The translations under genes and the position numbers were made by a program. The notes beneath the pieces are model-generated. The model worked only from the letters and a program-made list of their open reading frames with translations, made no database searches and was not told the origin of the DNA. From an uncultured Lachnospiraceae bacterium (GTDB lineage: Bacteria > Bacillota > Clostridia > Lachnospirales > Lachnospiraceae), in assembly GCA_910586705.1 (NCBI GenBank), contig CAJUJK010000011.1, positions 1-64,000 on the forward strand: DNA of 64,000 nucleotides, given 5' to 3'. Positions 1 to 7,050 of the stretch are shown one piece after another (the first letter of the stretch is position 1; each line of letters begins with the position of its first letter).

Positions 1-1
1 T

Positions 2-178
2 TTAATCTGCGGTAAAGCTGCAGTAGATGGGTACTTTATTTCGCCGCGGTACAGTGAGAAAGGAATACCAGCAATAAAACTAAATTCAAAGTTTTGGAAA
101 ATAACTCAAAAAAATAATTGTACAATAGATGCTGAAACCCATGGATTATTGCCAGAGGAGAGAGTGAAATATGAATAA
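2..178 (+). CDS. 3' end of an unidentified protein (partial)
   Basis: The frame is open from the window edge and ends with TAA at 176-178, giving 58 residues that finish with HGLLPEERVKYE. Its stop overlaps the ATG of the next gene (171) by 8 bases, an arrangement typical of translational coupling, so it is probably co-transcribed with the DHH protein. The composition is AT-rich, like the next gene. I do not recognise the family from this fragment. Confidence 0.5.
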   Translation, partial: LICGKAAVDGYFISPRYSEKGIPAIKLNSKFWKITQKNNCTIDAETHGLLPEERVKYE

Positions 179-1079
179 TAATTATGTGCTATCATATATA
201 AATCCTGATACAGATGGTGTTGCTTGCTCCATAGCAATGGCAAAATTTTTATCTTCAAAAAATGAAAAATGGATTTCTGGGGTTTTGGGTTCTATTGGGG
301 AAGAAACGGTCTTCATACTTCAAAGTTTAGAAATACCATTTCCCGATACAAATATAGTGTTGGATGAAGTTGAGAAAATTGTGCTTGTAGATACACATCA
401 TAAGTCTCAGTTACCGATGGGTTTTCCTTATAGTAAGGTAGTATCTATTATTGATCATCACCCTAATGGCGATGAAGATTTATTTCCAACCGCGAGCATT
501 ACGAATCAGAAAATAGGAGCAGCAGCGAGTCTTGTAGCTGAAATGTATATTGAAAAGGGAATAGTTGATATACCCATATTAAAATTATTAGCATTCGCAA
601 TTTTATCGAATACACTTAATTTTTTTGCGCCATCCTCAACAGAGTTTGATAAGAAAATTTTCAAGAGACTTTGCGATATTGCCCCTATAGATTTTGAATT
701 AGTAGATAAAATGTTCGAACGAAGAAGTTCGATTCTGAAAAAGGATATATATACTGCCTTGAAAGCAGATTTTAAAGTATTTGATACAAAGCTAGGAAGG
801 GTAGGAATTTCACAGATTGAAGCATATAATCTTGAAAATATGATTGATATTTCTCAATGTGCTGTTGCTTTGCAACAAATAGCTAATGAGAAGGGGATTA
901 ATTTATGTTTATTTAATGGGGTAGATATTAAATTTAAAAGAAGTATTGTAATTGCGGCCAATAATCAATCTCAGCAATTGTTATCTTCGTTATTTGATTT
1001 AAGTGAATGCAAAGAATCTCATATTTTTAATAGGATTCTTTTAAGAAAAACAGATTTTGTTCCACAATTAAACGTTTAG
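171..1079 (+). CDS. DHH-family phosphoesterase, PpaC-like
   Basis: A 302-residue protein with the metal-binding motifs of the DHH superfamily: NPDTDG (D13, D15), VDTHH (D74, H76, H77) and IIDHHP (D95, H96, H97). The first motif resembles the HKNPDTD signature of manganese-dependent inorganic pyrophosphatases, and the length is close to theirs. However, the leading His is replaced by Tyr9, and I do not see the SRKK substrate motif expected in the C-terminal domain. It may therefore be a paralogue acting on another phosphoester or phosphoanhydride. The start overlaps the preceding stop, and GAGGAGAG lies just upstream. The gene is markedly AT-rich compared with the rest of the window, which suggests horizontal acquisition. 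Family assignment is firm; the substrate is unknown. Confidence 0.75.
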   Translation: MNNNYVLSYINPDTDGVACSIAMAKFLSSKNEKWISGVLGSIGEETVFILQSLEIPFPDTNIVLDEVEKIVLVDTHHKSQLPMGFPYSKVVSIIDHHPNGDEDLFPTASITNQKIGAAASLVAEMYIEKGIVDIPILKLLAFAILSNTLNFFAPSSTEFDKKIFKRLCDIAPIDFELVDKMFERRSSILKKDIYTALKADFKVFDTKLGRVGISQIEAYNLENMIDISQCAVALQQIANEKGINLCLFNGVDIKFKRSIVIAANNQSQQLLSSLFDLSECKESHIFNRILLRKTDFVPQLNV

Positions 1080-1396
1080 AATATTGTAATTATATAAAAA
1101 TGCGTTCTGAATAAATGAGTATGAAAGAAACAAAAGAATGGATTGAGTACTAATTGTTAAGTGAATGATATCGGTTTAAGACAAATGGAGTGATGGTATT
1201 GGCACCCAAGGGTGTCTTAGTTTCCGGCAGATACGGACACGGAAAGCCGAGAAAGCTCGTAAATCCGCCACTTTCGGCACTACATAGGTTTCAAAGTTAC
1301 ATTATTTTTGTGTACTTTTGAGGGCATTTTTACATTAGTGAGGATGCGAACGGTTGTTCCGGGGGTGTTTTGCTTACGAGTATATACTCGCAGGCA

Positions 1397-1453
1397 AAAC
1401 CCTTATACAAACACGGAAACTGCCTGTGAGTTTTCGTGTTTGTATAAGGGTTT
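1397..1453. repeat. Long perfect inverted repeat (hairpin)
   Basis: The arms at 1397-1415 and 1435-1453 are perfectly complementary over 19 bases (AAACCCTTATACAAACACG on the left). Pairing resumes inside after one G·T wobble, so nearly the whole 57 bases can fold, leaving a loop of about 7 bases (1422-1428). No T-tract follows, so this is not a standard terminator. Confidence 0.85.
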
Positions 1454-1495
1454 CCGTGATTGTATAAAAGGTTTTCGTGATAGTATACACAAGAA
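1435..1495 (+). repeat. Three degenerate ~21-base tandem repeats
   Basis: Three successive units start with CGTG: CGTGTTTGTATAAGGGTTTC, CGTGATTGTATAAAAGGTTT and CGTGATAGTATACACAAG. The first unit is also the right arm of the hairpin at 1397-1453. In one frame they encode a repeated KGFRD peptide, but I think that is incidental. Confidence 0.7.
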
Positions 1496-1699
1496 TGGTA
1501 AAAACAGAATGAAATAATGGAGAAGAGAAAAAAGGGCTGGTGTGATGGCTCTTTTTTGCTTTCCATTCCCGAAAAATAGTCGTTTCATGCCATCGGGTGA
1601 AGAACAGAAAATTTTTATGGTATAATTCTGTAGACGTTATTGCTTTAGCAGGAACGGTATTCTGCCGAAGTAATAGAAAACGGAAAGGGGCATCAGCCT

Positions 1700-2065
1700 A
1701 TGAAAATGAGAACGGAATACACCTGCCCTTTGGAACTGGTGCATGACATGATTAAAGGGAAGTGGAAACCAATCATATTATGGCGGCTGCGTTTAGGGGC
1801 GACATCCCTGGCGAAGCTGGAGCGTGACATAGACGGCATTACACAGAAGATGCTGCTGGAGCAGTTAAAGGAGCTGATGGATTACGGATTTGTGGAAAAG
1901 AAATCCTATGAGGGATACCCGCTCCATGTGGAATATTCCTTAACGGATGATATGGGAATGAAAATATTGGAGGCGTTAAGGATCATGCAGCATATAGGGA
2001 TTGACTATCTGAAAGCAAACGGCATGGAACATATTCTGGAGGAGAAGGGAGTAGTCCCGGATTAG
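1700..2065 (+). CDS. HxlR-family transcriptional regulator
   Basis: A 121-residue winged-helix protein with the HxlR/MarR-like signature: an early CPLELVHDMIKGKWKPIILWRL segment (one Cys near residue 9), then TQKMLLEQLKELMDYGFVEKKSY as the recognition helix and wing. HxlR proteins are usually small dimeric repressors or activators that respond to electrophiles or redox stress through the N-terminal Cys. The start is ATG 1700 behind GGAAAGGGG; a second in-frame ATG follows at 1706. A palindrome starts directly after its stop codon (2066), before the PEBP-like gene, so it probably controls its neighbours. A second HxlR protein lies at 4053-4421. Confidence 0.9.
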   Translation: MKMRTEYTCPLELVHDMIKGKWKPIILWRLRLGATSLAKLERDIDGITQKMLLEQLKELMDYGFVEKKSYEGYPLHVEYSLTDDMGMKILEALRIMQHIGIDYLKANGMEHILEEKGVVPD

Positions 2066-2115
2066 TACCCACAAAAAAGTGGGTAATTTACTGTCCGGGA
2101 ATCGCCGCTTATAAT
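2066..2115 (+). promoter_or_regulatory. HxlR-type operator and promoter of the PEBP-like gene
   Basis: A perfect palindrome, TACCCACAAAAAAGTGGGTA (2066-2085), begins immediately after the hxlR stop. A TATAAT -10 box is at 2110-2115, and a weak -35 (TTTACT, 2087-2092, 17-base spacing) sits directly behind the palindrome. Related sites occur before the phosphatase (3315-3330) and in the nitroreductase divergent region (4448-4480). Confidence 0.7.
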
Positions 2116-2147
2116 ATCATCAGAAAATCAGATTGGAGGATTCAAAG

Positions 2148-2651
2148 ATGAATGTTACAAGCAGCGGTATTATAAATGGAGTGATTCAGCCACAATATGG
2201 AGGGCATGGGACGCAGTTCAACGAAAACGGCATCCCTACCTACTCTTTGCCTTTTGCGGTGGAAGATGTGCCGCAGGGAACGATGTCGGTTGCCATTGTC
2301 TTGGAGGACAAGGACGCATACCCGGTGACGGGGGGATTCGCATGGATACACTGGCTGGCGGCAAACATAACCCGTTTTGAAATCAAAGAGAATGAGAGCC
2401 AGACGGCGGATGACTTTGTGCAGGGAAGGAATAGTTGGACGAGCATACAGGGCGGTGAGCAGTCCACGGAGCTTTCCTGTTATTACGGCGGGATGACACC
2501 GCCCGATAAGCCGCACATATATGAACTTCATGTGTATGCCTTGGATAAGATGCTGGATTTGGAGCGGGGCTTTCTGCTGAATGAGCTTTACCGTGAAATG
2601 GACGGGCATATCTTAGACCAGTTTACGCTGAAAGGGATATATGAAAATTAG
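2148..2651 (+). CDS. YbhB/YbcL family Raf kinase inhibitor-like (PEBP) protein
   Basis: The 167-residue protein matches bacterial phosphatidylethanolamine-binding-like proteins: a VAIVLEDKDAYPVTGGFAWIHWLAANI core followed by YYGGMTPPDKPHIYELHVYALD, which holds the conserved P-P-D/H-x-Y-x-h-x-h-Y-A-L-D pattern. The biochemical role of bacterial members is not settled; small-ligand binding is the usual inference. ATG 2148 is preferred to an upstream TTG (2133), because the TTG lies inside the ribosome-binding site (TTGGAGGATT) that serves 2148. The preceding palindrome suggests control by the HxlR protein. The next gene overlaps its end by 11 bases. Confidence 0.88.
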   Translation: MNVTSSGIINGVIQPQYGGHGTQFNENGIPTYSLPFAVEDVPQGTMSVAIVLEDKDAYPVTGGFAWIHWLAANITRFEIKENESQTADDFVQGRNSWTSIQGGEQSTELSCYYGGMTPPDKPHIYELHVYALDKMLDLERGFLLNELYREMDGHILDQFTLKGIYEN

Positions 2652-3144
2652 CTGTCTGAAAGTCGGCGGGCGCACAATAAAAACAGTTGTGGCAGTATTC
2701 CTGTGCCTGATGACAGGCATAATAAGAAAATCAGACACGGCATTTTATGCCGCCATTGCTGCTGTGCTGTGCGTCCAACGCACCTCTAAGGACAGTTTCC
2801 GTGAAGCGTTCAACAGGGAGGTGGCTACGGTTATTGGCGGGATATGGGGTATGCTCGTTCTGCTGTTTGAGAGGAGTGTCTGGTGCAGCCCATATGAAGT
2901 GCTGCGATACCTGCTTTTATCGGTGCTTCTTATTCCCATCATCAATTTTTCCATCTTGATAAAACGGGAAAAAGGGACATTCCTCATGTGTGTTGTTTTT
3001 CTGTGCATTACCGTGACGCATGGAAATGATGTAAACCCTTTGTCTTTTGGTGTTGCACGGATTTTGGATACTACGATTGGAATTGTGATCGCTTTGATAA
3101 TAAACCAATTTCCAATCCGCAGAACAACAGGCCACCGTATATAG
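2641..3144 (+). CDS. Small aromatic-acid-exporter (FUSC/DUF939-like) membrane protein
   Basis: 167 residues with about four to five hydrophobic helices. The N-terminal GGRTIKTVVAVFLCLMTGIIRKSDTAFYAAIAAVLCVQRT segment followed by a FREAFNRE...TVIGGIWGML motif is typical of the short membrane domain of the FUSC / aromatic acid exporter group. The C-terminal NPLSFGVARILDTTIGIVIALIINQF is the usual closing helix, so I regard the domain as complete. It overlaps the PEBP-like gene by 11 bases and is probably translated with it. Transport of aromatic or organic acids is a family-level inference only. Confidence 0.72.
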   Translation: MKISCLKVGGRTIKTVVAVFLCLMTGIIRKSDTAFYAAIAAVLCVQRTSKDSFREAFNREVATVIGGIWGMLVLLFERSVWCSPYEVLRYLLLSVLLIPIINFSILIKREKGTFLMCVVFLCITVTHGNDVNPLSFGVARILDTTIGIVIALIINQFPIRRTTGHRI

Positions 3145-3313
3145 ACTAAAGGAATACGGGTACTGTGCAGCCTGTGCGATTATGGAACATTTTGATAATC
3201 CGTTAATAGCTTATGAGGCATATCGGCAAAGCACGGAAAACCTGAAATCCTATATGCAGCGCCAGTGGAGCCTTGTGGGAGGAATGGCTGGCATGTTCAG
3301 GGAGACGGAATAG
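3104..3313 (+). pseudogene. Possible remnant, open frame without a start
   Basis: In a different frame from the preceding membrane protein, 69 codons stay open from after a TAA (3101-3103) to TAG 3311-3313. They read like protein (for example CAACAIMEHFDNPLIAYEAY, then LKSYMQRQWSLVGGMAGMF). No start codon with a ribosome-binding site is visible. It may be the tail of a lost gene. I cannot name the family. Confidence 0.3.
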
Positions 3314-3314
3314 G

Positions 3315-3330
3315 TACTACCCAAAAAGTA
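3315..3330. promoter_or_regulatory. HxlR-type operator before the phosphatase gene
   Basis: TACT at 3315-3318 and AGTA at 3327-3330 flank ACCCAAAA. This TACT-N8-AGTA arrangement fits the operators described for HxlR/YodB-type regulators, and the CTACCCAAAAAGTA core closely resembles CTACCCCAAAAGTG at 4467-4480. Confidence 0.5.
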
Positions 3331-3374
3331 ACTGCTTGCTATTTTGGTGACGATTCCTTATACTGTCAGCGGAG

Positions 3375-4031
3375 GTGACAAGCACGGTTCGTTTTTACAT
3401 AGTCAGGCATGGGCAGACGCTTTTGAACAATTTAGACCGGGCGCAGGGATGGGCTGATTCACCGCTCACCGAAGCAGGAAAGCAGATGGCGGCTGACATA
3501 GGGCATAAATTAAATGGGGTTGATTTTGATGCGGCTTTTACAAGTGATATGCTCCGTGCCGTACAGACGGCGGAACTGATTCTGGAAGCAGGCGGAAAGA
3601 GTGGTGTGCCAATAGAAAAGGACGCAAGGCTTCGGGAATGGTGTCTGGGGTGCATGGAGGCGGAGAATAATGCGGTTTTCATAAAGAATGTATCGGACTG
3701 GCTGGGAGGGGCAGTTTCTTTTACAGAGCTTAATCAGCGGCTTCCCGATGTTGCGGATGCCATTTATGAACATGACATGACAGGAATGGCGGAGCCGTTC
3801 CGGGCAATAGAAAGCCGCTTGAAAAGCGTATTTGCGGATATTGTTCAAAGTCATGGAATAGAGGAAAATACTAATATTCTGGTAGTGACCCATGCCTTTG
3901 CCATAAAGACAATATTCCACCTATTTGCGCCGGAGCAGTTAAGTAAAGTGGTGAAGGTAAAAAACGCATCAGTTTCCCGGCTTGTATTTGAAAACAGGAT
4001 TTTCTCATTGGAGCCGGATATACAGTTATGA
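3375..4031 (+). CDS. Histidine phosphatase family protein (phosphoglycerate-mutase-like)
   Basis: The 218-residue protein starts with the RHG motif FYIVRHGQT, whose His is the phospho-acceptor. It keeps the second catalytic region LREWCLGCMEA (Arg/Glu) and the late VVTHAFAIK His. This is the branch-1 histidine phosphatase fold; substrates vary from sugar phosphates to nucleotide or cofactor phosphates and cannot be told from sequence. The start is uncertain: GTG 3375 overlaps the only purine-rich stretch (GCGGAGGTG), yet no other start lies upstream of the RHG motif. A terminator follows at 4039-4077. An HxlR-like operator 45-60 bases upstream places it in the same likely redox-responsive group as its neighbours. 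Confidence 0.82.
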   Translation: MTSTVRFYIVRHGQTLLNNLDRAQGWADSPLTEAGKQMAADIGHKLNGVDFDAAFTSDMLRAVQTAELILEAGGKSGVPIEKDARLREWCLGCMEAENNAVFIKNVSDWLGGAVSFTELNQRLPDVADAIYEHDMTGMAEPFRAIESRLKSVFADIVQSHGIEENTNILVVTHAFAIKTIFHLFAPEQLSKVVKVKNASVSRLVFENRIFSLEPDIQL

Positions 4032-4038
4032 AAAGAAC

Positions 4039-4077
4039 AGCAGGAAAGCCTGTCACGGTTCTCCTGCTGACTTTTTT
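4039..4077 (+). terminator. Rho-independent terminator of the phosphatase gene
   Basis: The stem AGCAGGA (4039-4045) / TCCTGCT (4062-4068) is followed by TTTTTT at 4072-4077. It overlaps the last codons of the convergent HxlR gene. Confidence 0.7.
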
Positions 4078-4421
4078 GTACAGCACGGTGGCTGGATGTC
4101 CAGCCCGTCCAAAAAGTCTGCGCCCCAAGCGCACATGGCATCCAGTACGGGAATGATGCTGCGCCCGAATGGGGTGAGGGAGTACAGCGTCCTGGGCGGC
4201 TTGTCCGGGATGACCTTCCGGTGCAGCATCCCGCATTCTTCCAAATCATGTAATTGCTGCGACAGCATTTTGGATGTCGCTTTCGGGATCATACGTTGCA
4301 GCTCCATGTAGTGGAGCGGTTTTTCTATCAGATACCAGAGGATGAGAGGCTTGTATTTCCCGCCGATCAAAAACAGCGTGGCCTCCACCGGGCAGTTGAA
4401 CTGGTCTTTTGAATATTCCAT
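4053..4421 (-). CDS. HxlR-family transcriptional regulator
   Basis: 122 residues with the HxlR core: NCPVEATLFLIGGKYKPLILWYLIEKPLHYMELQRMIP, then TSKMLSQQLHDLEECGMLHRKVIP and a PPRTLYSLTPFGRSIIPVLDAM dimerisation helix. Cys10 precedes the winged helix, as in redox-sensing members, and two more Cys sit near the end (PPCCTK). ATG 4421 follows AAAGGAAAGG. The gene is divergent from a nitroreductase (4571), the classic arrangement for HxlR regulators of nitro- or quinone-reductases. Two operator-like sites lie between them at 4448-4480. It is distinct in sequence from the HxlR protein at 1700. Confidence 0.9.
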   Translation of the reverse strand: MEYSKDQFNCPVEATLFLIGGKYKPLILWYLIEKPLHYMELQRMIPKATSKMLSQQLHDLEECGMLHRKVIPDKPPRTLYSLTPFGRSIIPVLDAMCAWGADFLDGLDIQPPCCTKKSAGEP

Positions 4422-4447
4422 TGTCTGTATCCTTTCCTTTTTATAGC

Positions 4448-4480
4448 TACCCTTTTGGGAAGTATCTACCCCAAAAGTGC
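4448..4480. promoter_or_regulatory. Paired HxlR-type operator sites in the divergent region
   Basis: TACCCTTTTGGGAAGTA (4448-4464) contains an inverted CCC/GGG pair. CTACCCCAAAAGTGC (4466-4480) follows at once and matches the CTACCCAAAAAGTA core at 3317-3330. They lie 27-59 bases before the HxlR start, where autorepression would act. Confidence 0.55.
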
Positions 4481-4570
4481 ATTCTTGCGGAATTTCTGTA
4501 TCCTGCTAAAATTTAGGTCAACGGTTAATTAACACGTTCAGTATACAATAGAAAGAGAGGATTTGCCACT

Positions 4571-5089
4571 ATGGATTTTATCGAAATTGCAAAGAAGCGT
4601 TATTCCGTCCGAAGTTATAAGGACAAGAAAGTGGAGGAGGAAAAGCTGCAAAAGATTCTGGAGGCTGCCCATGTTGCACCGACAGCGGCCAATCTCCAGC
4701 CCGTCCGCCTGATCGTCGTCCAGAGCAGTGAGGGGCTTGCGAAGATTGGGAAAGGGGCGAACCTTTACGGAGCACCTCTGGCGGTCATCGTCTGCGCTGA
4801 CCACGGAAAGGCATGGGTGCGCCCGTTTGATAAAAAGCAGACCACCGACATAGACGCATCCATACTTACAGACCACATGATGCTGCAGGCAGCGGAATTG
4901 GGTCTTGGCTCCGTGTGGATATGCTATTTCAAGCCGGATGTGATACGCGGGGAGTTCGGGCTGCCGGATAATCTGGAGCCGGTCAATATCCTTGCAGTCG
5001 GGTATTCGGATGAGGAAGCGGCTGACCCGGAGCGCCATTTACAGACACGCATCCCGGTGGAAGAACTGGTTTCCTACGAAATGGTATAG
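4571..5089 (+). CDS. Nitroreductase family protein
   Basis: A 172-residue FMN-dependent nitroreductase-fold protein. It opens with the family signature IAKKRYSVRSYKDKKVEEEKL (the Arg/Ser residues bind the FMN phosphate), continues with AAHVAPTAANLQPVRLIVV, and ends with GLGSVWICYF and LAVGYSDEEAADPERH. The length fits the small single-domain nitroreductases, which use NAD(P)H to reduce nitro compounds, quinones or flavins. ATG 4571 follows AGAGAGGA. Expression is probably controlled by the divergent HxlR gene. A terminator lies 50 bases after the stop. The physiological substrate cannot be inferred. Confidence 0.92.
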   Translation: MDFIEIAKKRYSVRSYKDKKVEEEKLQKILEAAHVAPTAANLQPVRLIVVQSSEGLAKIGKGANLYGAPLAVIVCADHGKAWVRPFDKKQTTDIDASILTDHMMLQAAELGLGSVWICYFKPDVIRGEFGLPDNLEPVNILAVGYSDEEAADPERHLQTRIPVEELVSYEMV

Positions 5090-5138
5090 ACAGGCTTATG
5101 CCGTGACAAATTAAATGATAAGAGATACACAAAAGTTA

Positions 5139-5183
5139 ACCGCCGCACTATGGCCATCATCCGCCATATGCGGCGGTCTGTCT
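5139..5183 (+). terminator. Terminator after the nitroreductase gene
   Basis: ACCGCCGCA (5139-5147) pairs with TGCGGCGGT (5169-5177), and an inner TGGC/GCCA pair (5151-5154 / 5163-5166) extends the hairpin. The pyrimidine-rich CTGTCTTTT follows. Confidence 0.65.
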
Positions 5184-5410
5184 TTTACGCCGGCTTGATA
5201 ACGGAAATTACTTGGAATCCGGGAAGGTTAGAGGTAATATGCTTACACGGCGGTTTGCGTTTCCTCCCATATCGGACGAATGGCTAAATTGCATTTGGCG
5301 TTTTGGTGTGAAGGAAGGAAAAGAATTCACGCTGTCAAATCCGCTATTCACGTTAGACAATATGCCGTTTTTTATGATATTAAAAGTGAAAGCCGGAGGA
5401 GGGGGATTTT

Positions 5411-5506
5411 ATAAAAATTGCAATCTGTGATGATGAAAAGAATATAAGGGTTTACTTATCCTCTCTGGTCAGGAAACAGGGGGATGGAGCTGGCAAGGCG
5501 GATAAG
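5411..5506 (+). pseudogene. N-terminal remnant of a response regulator
   Basis: After a good ribosome-binding site (GGAGGAGGGGG) the frame from ATA 5411 reads IKIAICDDEKNIRVYLSSLV, the start of a receiver domain: a beta strand followed by the acidic DDE pocket, as in LytTR-type regulators. The usual ATG is replaced by ATA, and the frame leaves the family after about 24 codons, stopping with TAA at 5504-5506. No kinase or effector domain remains nearby. The rest of 5184-5571 holds nothing I can identify. Confidence 0.65.
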
Positions 5507-5577
5507 GGGCATTCCAATACTTCCTGAAATAATCAGATGTAACAGATATGCAACTTTTTTTCTTCGTCCATCCCTCC

Positions 5578-5638
5578 TTGACAACATCCATCAATCGTGT
5601 TATTATTTTGAAAGCGAATATATATTGTGAATATTCGC
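5578..5638 (+). promoter_or_regulatory. Promoter and operator of the TetR-family gene at 5672
   Basis: TTGACA (5578-5583) and TATTAT (5601-5606) are separated by exactly 17 bases, a near-consensus sigma-A promoter. An inverted repeat, GCGAATA (5614-5620) / TATTCGC (5632-5638), covers the expected start of transcription, where self-repression by the TetR protein would act. Confidence 0.75.
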
Positions 5639-5671
5639 AACTATAGTTCGCAAGAAAGGAGAAGTGAAACT

Positions 5672-6262
5672 ATGCCGTCAAAGCCAGTCCTTTCGGACGC
5701 TGATAAAAAAGCAATCCGTAAAAAGCTGAAAGAACTATGCGAGGAATATTGGATCGCACAGGGGTACAAAAAGACAAGCATTAAGAATCTATGTGACAAG
5801 GCAGCCATATCTATCGGTACTTTTTATACGCTCTACCCGACAAAGGAAGATCTATTCCTTGAAACAATCACAGACATACAAAGGAGGCTGGCAGAAAAGA
5901 TTATCGACATAAACAGGAACAGCCGCACAAAGGAGGGCTTTGCGCAGTCCATGAAAAGGCTTTTCCGGGAGTACGACAGCAAGCCATTCCTCTACAATGT
6001 CAATACGCCGGATTTTCAGTCTTTTGTGACAAAGCTGCCGGAAGAAACGATTAAGAAAATCAAGTTTGACAGTTTTGATTTTTTCAGACAGGTGATCCAT
6101 GCCGCAGACCTCAATCTGAAAATGGAGGAAGCTTTGGCGTATGGAATTTTAAGTGCGCTGCTGTCAACAATCCATGCAAAAGAAACGCTTTCCGTCACTT
6201 GTGATTATTTCGCCGTTTTTGATTTTATGGTGGATAGTGTTGTGGCAGATATTTTTGAGTAA
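5672..6262 (+). CDS. TetR/AcrR-family transcriptional regulator
   Basis: 196 residues from ATG 5672. The N-terminal helix-turn-helix is typical: YKKTSIKNLCDKAAISIGTFYTLYPTKEDLFLETI. The rest is a helical ligand-binding domain with no specific match. ATG 5672 is chosen over an upstream in-frame GTG (5627), because AAAGGAG lies at the right distance before it and the upstream codons fall within the operator region. The preceding inverted repeat suggests autoregulation. Two small membrane proteins follow closely and are the likely targets or co-transcribed partners. Confidence 0.88.
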   Translation: MPSKPVLSDADKKAIRKKLKELCEEYWIAQGYKKTSIKNLCDKAAISIGTFYTLYPTKEDLFLETITDIQRRLAEKIIDINRNSRTKEGFAQSMKRLFREYDSKPFLYNVNTPDFQSFVTKLPEETIKKIKFDSFDFFRQVIHAADLNLKMEEALAYGILSALLSTIHAKETLSVTCDYFAVFDFMVDSVVADIFE

Positions 6263-6287
6263 AACAGATTTTTAGTAGGAGGGCAAA

Positions 6288-6533
6288 ATGATTAAAGAAG
6301 TAAATAAGGCTTGCGAAAAGCTGAATGACACACTGGGAATTTCCGTAGAACTTCCCGATCCGAAAAAGAAAGCGTTAAAAACGGCTGCGGTAGGTAACTT
6401 CGTTGTGGGCATCGGACTGGTGGCGGCGGGAATCCTTTTCCCGTCAAAATCCTTTGCGCTACTGGGCGTCGTCGGCGTGATCAGTAGTATTGTACTGCGA
6501 AAAGAAGGCAGGAATAAAACCCGCGAATCGTAG
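6288..6533 (+). CDS. Small two-helix membrane protein
   Basis: 81 residues. A basic amphipathic start (IKEVNKACEKLNDTLGISVEL) is followed by two hydrophobic segments, about residues 34-50 (AVGNFVVGIGLVAAGIL) and 55-68 (SFALLGVVGVISSIVL), and a charged tail. ATG 6288 has a strong TAGGAGGG behind it. It lies 25 bases after the TetR gene, so the two are probably one transcript. I do not recognise a family and propose no function. Confidence 0.65.
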   Translation: MIKEVNKACEKLNDTLGISVELPDPKKKALKTAAVGNFVVGIGLVAAGILFPSKSFALLGVVGVISSIVLRKEGRNKTRES

Positions 6534-6560
6534 TTGAGCGAGCCGTTCAGAAGGAGAGAT

Positions 6561-6953
6561 ATGAACATACCATTATTTATTGCGTCTTTCGCAGTCGTTT
6601 TTGTTTTTATATATATTCTGTATTGTCAAGGTTTTGCAGTATTGAGAAGAACTTCTGCAGTTATGATTGTATTTCGCCGCGGCAAACATGCAGATAAAGC
6701 AACTCTGGATGCCTGTACTGGCTGGGTTAAGCACGCGGTAAGATTTCGTGAAAGTGAGACACACGAATTTATCTTGGATGCACAATTATCAAAAGGGAAT
6801 GTAGAAGTAACTCTGCTAGACAGGAAAAAGCAACCGTTAATGAAATTAAACCCGCAGTCTCCCAGATGTAAAATAGAGTCAGATGTAAGAAACAGATATT
6901 ATTTGCGCTGGGAGTTTAAGAGTGCCACTGGCAAGTGTGAGCTGCGGTGGTAA
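6561..6953 (+). CDS. Membrane-anchored protein of unknown function
   Basis: 130 residues with one N-terminal transmembrane helix (NIPLFIASFAVVFVFIYILY) and a predicted cytoplasmic or extracellular beta-rich part: FILDAQLSKGNVEVTLLDRKKQPLMKL and YYLRWEFKSATGKCELRW suggest a compact beta sandwich. ATG 6561 follows AAGGAGAG; an upstream TTG (6534) overlaps the previous stop and lacks its own site. It ends the TetR - small membrane protein - this gene set, closed by the terminator at 6989. No family recognised. Confidence 0.6.
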   Translation: MNIPLFIASFAVVFVFIYILYCQGFAVLRRTSAVMIVFRRGKHADKATLDACTGWVKHAVRFRESETHEFILDAQLSKGNVEVTLLDRKKQPLMKLNPQSPRCKIESDVRNRYYLRWEFKSATGKCELRW

Positions 6954-6988
6954 GAAGAACAAATTCCGATCATGCCGTGCAGGCGTGG

Positions 6989-7030
6989 GAGCAGGAAGTC
7001 TTATCAGTGATAGGATGACCTGCTCTTTTT
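6989..7030 (+). terminator. Terminator of the TetR/membrane protein operon
   Basis: GAGCAGG (6989-6995) pairs with CCTGCTC (7019-7025), followed by TTTTT. The loop contains a further CTTATCA/TGATAG pairing. Confidence 0.75.
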
Positions 7031-7050
7031 ATATATTATATTTTTTGGTA

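Larger units (their letters stand above)
1080..1699. other. 620-base gene-free stretch with hairpins
   Basis: I find no credible gene here; short open frames around 1308-1590 are made by the repeat described separately. The stretch holds a 16-base near-palindrome GGCACCCAAGGGTGTC at 1201-1216, a bulged stem pairing GCCGA (1246-1250) with CTTTCGGC (1271-1278), the large hairpin at 1397-1453 and the tandem repeat after it. The end (1620-1699) is the AT-rich promoter area of the HxlR gene. Confidence 0.5.

Noticed and set aside
1435..1495. Possible CRISPR-like repeats
   Set aside because: The units are contiguous and degenerate, with no unique spacers and no cas genes.
1308..1590. Short open frames on both strands over the hairpin and tandem repeats
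   Set aside because: They arise from the repeat itself (repeated KGFRD peptide and its complement), have no ribosome-binding sites and overlap one another on both strands.
5212..5430. 72-codon open frame before the response-regulator remnant
   Set aside because: It has no ribosome-binding site, no protein-like pattern, and runs into the remnant in another frame.
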